Source: JAICLK01 sp963742655
GTDB taxonomy: Bacteria > Patescibacteriota > Saccharimonadia > Saccharimonadales > UBA4665
Direction: 5' to 3'
Assembly (NCBI GenBank): GCA_963742655.1
Contig: CAVUMM010000005.1
Location: 434,001 to 498,000 of the forward strand
Length of the DNA: 64,000 nucleotides
The notes under the pieces: model-generated
What the model saw: only the letters and a program-made list of their open reading frames with translations
Told to the model about the DNA's origin: nothing
Databases searched by the model: none
Made by a program: the position numbers and the translations under genes
Shown: piece by piece, positions 59,955 to 64,000 of the stretch
How the letters are laid out: the number at the start of each line of letters is the position of its first letter
How positions within the stretch are numbered: the stretch's first letter is position 1

Positions 59955-59983
59955 TTGACAGTACGTTTAGTTACTCGTATAAA
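59955..59983 (+). promoter_or_regulatory. Strong promoter of the DUF7144 gene
   Basis: TTGACA (59955-59960) and TATAAA (59978-59983) are 17 bp apart; the gene follows with a 32-nt gap holding GGAGGG. Confidence 0.85.
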
Positions 59984-60014
59984 TAAGAGTGTCACATAAA
60001 GGCAGGAGGGTAAC

Positions 60015-60413
60015 ATGCCTACTAATAATAACGGCTCATCCGTGTCCGGGTGGGTGTTCTTTGCGGGAATATTAATGATACTCCACGGGATATCACAAGC
60101 GTTTTTGGGGATTTCGGCGCTCGTAGACAAACATTACTTATTTATTACACAACAAAATAATTTAGTGCTGACTACCGTGCATAGCAACGCCTGGGGCTGG
60201 GTGGATTTAGCGGTCGGTGTGTTTGTGGTGGCCGCCGGATTTTCGTTGTTGCACGGCAGTAACTGGGCTCGTATATTTGCGATTATTTTCATGGGTCTGT
60301 CATTCCTGGTCAATATTGCCTTCCTTGGCACGTTCCCAATCTGGTCGATACTAGCCCTGATAATTGACGTATTCATCATCTACGCGCTCGTTGTCCAGCA
60401 CAAAGAAGCGTAA
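60015..60413 (+). CDS. DUF7144 family membrane protein
   Basis: The 132-residue protein has four helices: GWVFFAGILMILHGISQAFLGISAL (12-36), WGWVDLAVGVFVVAAGFSLL, WARIFAIIFMGLSFLVNIAFL and IWSILALIIDVFIIYALVV, in the order and with the Trp-Gly-Trp and aromatic pattern of DUF7144. Function unknown. GGAGGG lies 6 nt before the ATG behind a strong promoter, so expression is high. Confidence 0.9.
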   Translation: MPTNNNGSSVSGWVFFAGILMILHGISQAFLGISALVDKHYLFITQQNNLVLTTVHSNAWGWVDLAVGVFVVAAGFSLLHGSNWARIFAIIFMGLSFLVNIAFLGTFPIWSILALIIDVFIIYALVVQHKEA

Positions 60414-60471
60414 AGCTTAAACGTTTGAGGGTTGGTCGTAAGTGCGGCTTCTTTTGCTATAGTAATTAAGC

Positions 60472-60678
60472 ATGAACAGCCCACTATATTTTGAGCTTCA
60501 GGCCGCCGATCCGGAACGTGCGATAGCTTTTTATCAAACAGTTTTCGACTGGCATTTTGAAAAACAAGCTGGGTTGTCACGCGACTATTGGCGGATTGAA
60601 ACTGATGGGATTAGCGGTGGCTTGCTCGAACGTCCGGCCAAAATTTCCGATAGCCCAAGAGGTATAAGTAAGGCATAA
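60472..60678 (+). pseudogene. Truncated VOC (glyoxalase-like) protein
   Basis: The 68-residue frame reads the first half of a VOC module: YFELQAADPERAIAFYQTVFDWHFEKQ, DYWRIETDGISGGLLERPAK. The second beta-alpha-beta module, needed to complete the metal site, is absent: the frame ends at TAA and no VOC sequence is visible in other phases. TATAGT (60458-60463) ends 8 nt before ATG 60472. The next gene begins 9 nt after the stop, so a deletion joined them. Confidence 0.65.
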
Positions 60679-60687
60679 AGGAGGCGC

Positions 60688-61137
60688 ATGCTCGACGACA
60701 ACAAAATTCTGGTGAAGCGACACTTTGAAGAATTATGGAACGAACGCAATCTAGACGTGTGTGATGACATGATGGCTGAAACTTACATTGAGCATGCCGC
60801 GGCGCCATTTAGTACGGTAGAGCCTGGCAAGGTAAACGGCCCGGCAACTATGCGACAAACGGTAGAGTGGTTACTAGCCCAATTTCCGGATATGCATATG
60901 GAAGTCGAGGCGATTATTGCCGAAGACGATTTGGTGGCCGTTCGCGTATTATCGACAGGCACAAATTCGGGCAAGCTTAACGGTATTATGCCGCCCACGG
61001 GCAAGAAATTTTCGGCGCGTCAAACGCATTGGTACCGAGTGGAGGACGGCAAGCTTGCCGAACACTGGGCAACCCGGGATGACTTAACGGCAATGATACA
61101 GATTGGCGCAATTACTCCTCCCGGTCCGCCAAGATAG
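60688..61137 (+). CDS. SnoaL-like polyketide cyclase / ester cyclase family protein
   Basis: The 149-residue protein matches the SnoaL fold: LVKRHFEELWNERNLDVCDDMMAETYIEHAAA, QTVEWLLAQFPDMHMEVEAIIAEDDLVAVRVLSTGT, GKKFSARQTHWYRVEDGKLAEHWATRDDL. The His-Asp pair at the catalytic positions is kept (EHAAA, RDDL). The substrate is unknown. AAAGGAGG lies 6 nt before the ATG. Confidence 0.9.
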   Translation: MLDDNKILVKRHFEELWNERNLDVCDDMMAETYIEHAAAPFSTVEPGKVNGPATMRQTVEWLLAQFPDMHMEVEAIIAEDDLVAVRVLSTGTNSGKLNGIMPPTGKKFSARQTHWYRVEDGKLAEHWATRDDLTAMIQIGAITPPGPPR

Positions 61138-61179
61138 TTATTGTGTTTTCTTTATAGTAGTCGCTGCTATTATTAATAA

Positions 61180-61605
61180 ATGGAACCGTCAAGGCCAAAG
61201 GTTGGTATCGGGCTATTGCTAGTTAAAGACGGCAAAATATTACTGGCTAAACGCAAAGGCTCGCTCGGCAAAGATGAATATGGCGGCCCTGGCGGTAAAA
61301 TGGAGTTGCTTGAAACGTTTGAAGAAACTGTTTTGCGCGAACTCGCCGAAGAAGCAGGTGACGAAATTAAGATCAAAAATATAAGATTTCTTTGCCTGAC
61401 GAACATGCGCCGGTACGCGCCGGAACATTACGTCGACATCGGCATGGTAGCTGAGTGGATGAGCGGTGAGCCTCGACAGATGGAGCCGGAAAAGTTGGGG
61501 CCGTGGAATTGGTATGACATCGATAATCTACCGCAGCCTCTTTTTTGCGCGGAGCCAAACTACATCGAAGCGTACAAAACGGGCAAGACGTACTTCGCAG
61601 AATAA
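61180..61605 (+). CDS. NUDIX hydrolase, 8-oxo-dGTPase-like
   Basis: The 141-residue protein has a Nudix box (GGKMELLETFEETVLRELAE, with Glu-Glu) after LLLVKDGKILLAKRKGSLGKDEYGGPGG. It is the type that sanitises oxidised nucleotides or hydrolyses related pyrophosphates. TATTAT (61168-61173) ends 6 nt before ATG 61180. A second NUDIX gene lies at 18835-19254. Confidence 0.9.
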   Translation: MEPSRPKVGIGLLLVKDGKILLAKRKGSLGKDEYGGPGGKMELLETFEETVLRELAEEAGDEIKIKNIRFLCLTNMRRYAPEHYVDIGMVAEWMSGEPRQMEPEKLGPWNWYDIDNLPQPLFCAEPNYIEAYKTGKTYFAE

Positions 61606-61619
61606 AAACTGAGCAATTA

Positions 61620-62267
61620 CTATATTTCGACCGTGATAATATCTTTAAAATGTCGATTTAGTTCGGCAAGCCGTTCGTTAGAGCTTTGTATCGAATAGTC
61701 GGCGTATGCAGCGATTGATTGCCTGATGCCCGGTGTTACGATACGGTTTTGGCAAAATGTGTGGAACTCCTGATCGTCTATTAATTTCCAAAACGTCAAG
61801 GGCAATCCGCCGCCGTTATTTTCGTCCGTCGTTAGAAAGCGCTGCGTTAAATACTGTATGTAGTTCTCGGGGCTGGACGGGTGAAAGTATATTATTTCAG
61901 GATCCGGCAGCCCGGCGAGTAATTGCTGGATCGTCAAAACATTCGGAATCGTGCCATCAAAGACGACCGGCCGATTGTCGGTTAAAAAGTGCCGGACATG
62001 TTGCTGGACAGCCGTCACCAGCATATTGATCCATTCCAGCTTGTCCCTGTTTTTGTAAAGTTCCACGTGTATTTGGCCGCTGCGCGGGAGGCCGAGCGGT
62101 TTAATAACGGCTTCGGTCGCTACGGTATCCATCTCGATCATCCCGTATCCCAGTTCGTGTTCAAGCCGACGAGCAAACGTTGACTTACCGGTAGATGTCT
62201 TACCTGTCACAAAGAGCAATTGAGGGCGGTTGTTCTTTATGTCCTCAAAAACTTCAGCTACTGTCAT
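61620..62267 (-). CDS. P-loop ATPase/kinase-like protein
   Basis: The 215-residue protein has Walker A GKTSTGKSTFARRLE (22-29), an Asp at VVFDGTIPN (Walker-B position) and a lid-like region near the C-terminus, the layout of small nucleoside or AAA-type kinases. The substrate is not identifiable. The start lies 6-8 nt after a TAAATT box. It is convergent with the NUDIX gene. Confidence 0.75.
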   Translation of the reverse strand: MTVAEVFEDIKNNRPQLLFVTGKTSTGKSTFARRLEHELGYGMIEMDTVATEAVIKPLGLPRSGQIHVELYKNRDKLEWINMLVTAVQQHVRHFLTDNRPVVFDGTIPNVLTIQQLLAGLPDPEIIYFHPSSPENYIQYLTQRFLTTDENNGGGLPLTFWKLIDDQEFHTFCQNRIVTPGIRQSIAAYADYSIQSSNERLAELNRHFKDIITVEI

Positions 62268-62331
62268 TGAATTAATTTATCAGTCTGGTGATGAAAAGTA
62301 TAGGCAACAGGTTTGGTATAATGTTTGTGGT

Positions 62332-62613
62332 ATGCCAAAACATAAATCGAAAATTAACGAAATTGATATGATGGCGTATGCCGCAGGCATAGCCGGGAAT
62401 ATCGCCATCATTCCCCAGATTATCAAAGCTTGGCAAGGTCCGGCACCGGGTTTGGCCATATCGACGTGGCTGCTGTTTCTGTTCGTCGACCTAAGCTGGC
62501 TGATATACGCCATTCGCCGCAAGCAACGCCCTCTACTTTTTACGGAAGCGATGGGCCTGCTTTTCTATGTCGCAGTCATATCCGGCTGGATGCTGCACCA
62601 CCAGTTTGCCTAA
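62332..62613 (+). CDS. SemiSWEET-like PQ-loop transporter
   Basis: From ATG 62332 the product is 93 residues with three helices: YAAGIAGNIAIIPQIIKAW with the PQ motif, LFLFVDLSWLIYAI and MGLLFYVAVISGWML. It is the single three-helix unit of the SemiSWEET type, which dimerises to transport sugars. TATAAT (62317-62322) ends 9 nt before the ATG, excluding the longer frame from 62230. Confidence 0.8.
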   Translation: MPKHKSKINEIDMMAYAAGIAGNIAIIPQIIKAWQGPAPGLAISTWLLFLFVDLSWLIYAIRRKQRPLLFTEAMGLLFYVAVISGWMLHHQFA

Positions 62614-62634
62614 CTATTTATACGGATAAAGGTA

Positions 62635-63560
62635 TCAGCGTTTCGTTTCGCTCGATTTAATATATGGTATTTTTGACTTGGCTTTGTCGATCAATAACTG
62701 GATGTCATGCCGCCATTCGTAGATTGCATAGCATAATGTACCGATTAGGACGGCAATACCGATCACCCATTCCAATTGGTTCGAGCCTGCTGACTGTGCG
62801 GACTTAACATCCTGAACGTTGGCTAAATTTGCGGCAATATTTTTGCGGCAACGATTCGTTGACGTGTTTCTGACCTGGCCGGCTGCACATGGTTTGAGCG
62901 TCGTGCTTGCACCGAGTACCGATCTGCATCGATTCGTCGCAGGGTTTCGTTCCTGGCCTTCTTTGCATGGCGTCAAACTACTCGAGTTGCTGGCCACGAG
63001 CAAGCTGCGGCATCGATTCGTAGCAGGATTACGTTCCTGGTTTGGTTTGCAGGGCACCAGAGTTACGGCCGAGACTACGGTTTTGCATCGATTCGTCAAA
63101 GGATTGCGATATTTGCCGGGGCCGCATGGCTCGAGTGAAGTTGAAGTCGATGAAGCCGACGCGACTGTTTGAACCTCTGGCGGAAATTGATTGGCTCCCG
63201 CCGGTTCTGGCGAAGAACTCCATTGCCAGATCGAGCCGTTCAGCGCCCATGCCCAGCCGACTTTCGTAGTAGAACTCGCGTCCGGATATTGGACGATGGG
63301 CTGATAGATCTGCACACCGTACGTATCCTCGAGCCAGACGTATCCGCCCGATTCGGTAAGGCTGAGCGGCGAACCATCATTTTTGGTGTTGACGACGGTG
63401 TAAGCGCCGGGTTTCAGAATGCCGTTGAGACTGACGGTGTTACTGCTCGAACTTTTAGTGCCGCCATAGCTGGTGCGCAAACGGTACGCCGATAGGTCGA
63501 TCGGCTCGCCGGAGGAATTGAACAGTTTTGCGTAATCATTGCAAGTGAGTTGGCCCGAAT
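62635..63560 (-). pseudogene. Lamin-tail surface protein, 5' end cut by IS30-type element
   Basis: On the minus strand the frame reads a lamin tail domain (YAKLFNSSGEPIDLSAYRLR; GYVWLEDTYGVQIYQP), four repeats with CKPNQERNPATNRC-type Cys pairs, and a C-terminal helix (LEWVIGIAVLIGTLCYAIYEW) with a basic tail, as in anchored surface proteins. The signal peptide is missing: upstream of the domain the frame runs into the IS30-type gene. The exact junction (about 63540-63600) is not visible. It probably served at the cell surface. Confidence 0.75.
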
Positions 63561-63658
63561 TAACACTCAAAACGCAACCTAACAAAACTTGAGAGCCATG
63601 AGGCTTCCTCGTATCCTGTTGTTTGCAACGACAACTAATACGAAAGGAGTGTGCCCTC

Positions 63659-64000
63659 ATGGCCCACCACCACTTTACCCGAGATGACCGGGTTCTTCTA
63701 GCAAAGCTAAAAACAGCCGGGCTCACGAACCGGTCCTGTGCCCGGATCCTGGGCTTTCATCCCTCGTCTGTCGGTAGAGAGCTGCGTCGGGGCGCAGCCC
63801 CGACTGCTACCGGCTATGACATCCGTGTTGCCCGCGTCCGCAATCGGCAGCTCAGACAGCAGGCCAACCAGCAGCACCGCAAGCTGTTCGTGGCGCAAGC
63901 CGCACGCATTACCGGGCTACTACGCCAGTACTACAGCCCCGAACAAGCGGGTGTGGCGGTTGGCTTGAGCCATAGCACAGTCTACCGCTGGCTCTGGGCA
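63659..64000 (+). CDS. IS30 family transposase, N-terminal part (runs off window)
   Basis: From ATG 63659 (AAAGGAG 9 nt upstream) the frame stays open to the window end. It reads TRDDRVLLAKLKTAGLTNRSCARILGFHPSSVGRELRRG and ATGYDIRVARVR, the IS30 helix-turn-helix with its Ser-Val-Gly-Arg-Glu-Leu-Arg-Arg motif and GY segment, then HSTVYRWLW. The DDE domain lies beyond the window. Its left end has disrupted the lamin-tail gene. Confidence 0.92.
   Translation, partial: MAHHHFTRDDRVLLAKLKTAGLTNRSCARILGFHPSSVGRELRRGAAPTATGYDIRVARVRNRQLRQQANQQHRKLFVAQAARITGLLRQYYSPEQAGVAVGLSHSTVYRWLWA

Noticed and set aside
62635..63726. 363-residue frame as an intact gene
   Set aside because: Its first 45 codons are the complement of the IS30-type transposase gene, so the start is artificial.

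Overview
The window looks like part of a small, host-dependent bacterial chromosome of the Candidate Phyla Radiation (Patescibacteria), most probably Saccharibacteria. This is inferred from the gene set: a TasA/SipW-type surface pair, LCP, MurJ, FtsH, TilS, LepA, a short HrcA, RimK with a RimB-like protease, many small orphan acidic proteins, and no biosynthetic pathway apart from an orphan HisG-HisE fusion. UGA behaves as a stop codon. No rRNA, CRISPR array or replication origin was seen.

Layout. 1-6.9 kb: end of an MFS transporter, membrane proteins (COG4705, YggT, YihY) and orphans. 7-12 kb: a Crp/Fnr regulator behind a 24-bp palindrome, a TasA-like protein with a signal peptidase carrying an Asn-rich tail, orphans, a GreA-type factor. 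12-18.5 kb: orphans, a 30-residue microprotein unit, LCP, a YerC-like repressor followed by HisG-HisE. 18.5-25.4 kb: tRNA(CAT), NUDIX, a 1,051-aa transglutaminase-like membrane protein, tilS, ftsH. 25.4-38.4 kb: DUF3800, a secreted HAF-repeat protein, a VirD4-like ATPase, murJ, lepA, a guanylate-kinase-like gene. 38.4-45.4 kb: the HrcA/CIRCE heat-shock cluster (hrcA, grpE, dnaK, dnaJ), in which dnaK carries two frameshifts and a stop. 45.6-48.3 kb: ATP-grasp, RimB-like, RimK. 49.5-53.1 kb: tRNA-Lys and a 3.1-kb islet between 184-bp direct repeats, carrying a cysteine peptidase-like gene, YefM-YoeB, and a DUF4258/DUF2283 pair split by an IS982 element. 53.1-64 kb: a large protein with a kinase-like motif and its partner, DUF6325, a CHAP protein, a second Crp/Fnr regulator, small enzymes, and a lamin-tail surface protein cut by an IS30-type element.

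Expression. At about 25 genes a -10 box lies only 5-9 nt before the start codon, so first genes are probably leaderless; genes inside operons carry Shine-Dalgarno sites. Two CIRCE operators overlap TTGACA boxes and tie the chaperone genes to HrcA.

Most unusual feature. Both tRNA genes are preceded, without a gap, by a related structured RNA of about 200 nt with compensatory stems. Other notable items are the signal peptidase-Asn-rich fusion, the orphan HisG-HisE with its repressor, and the tRNA-Lys islet.
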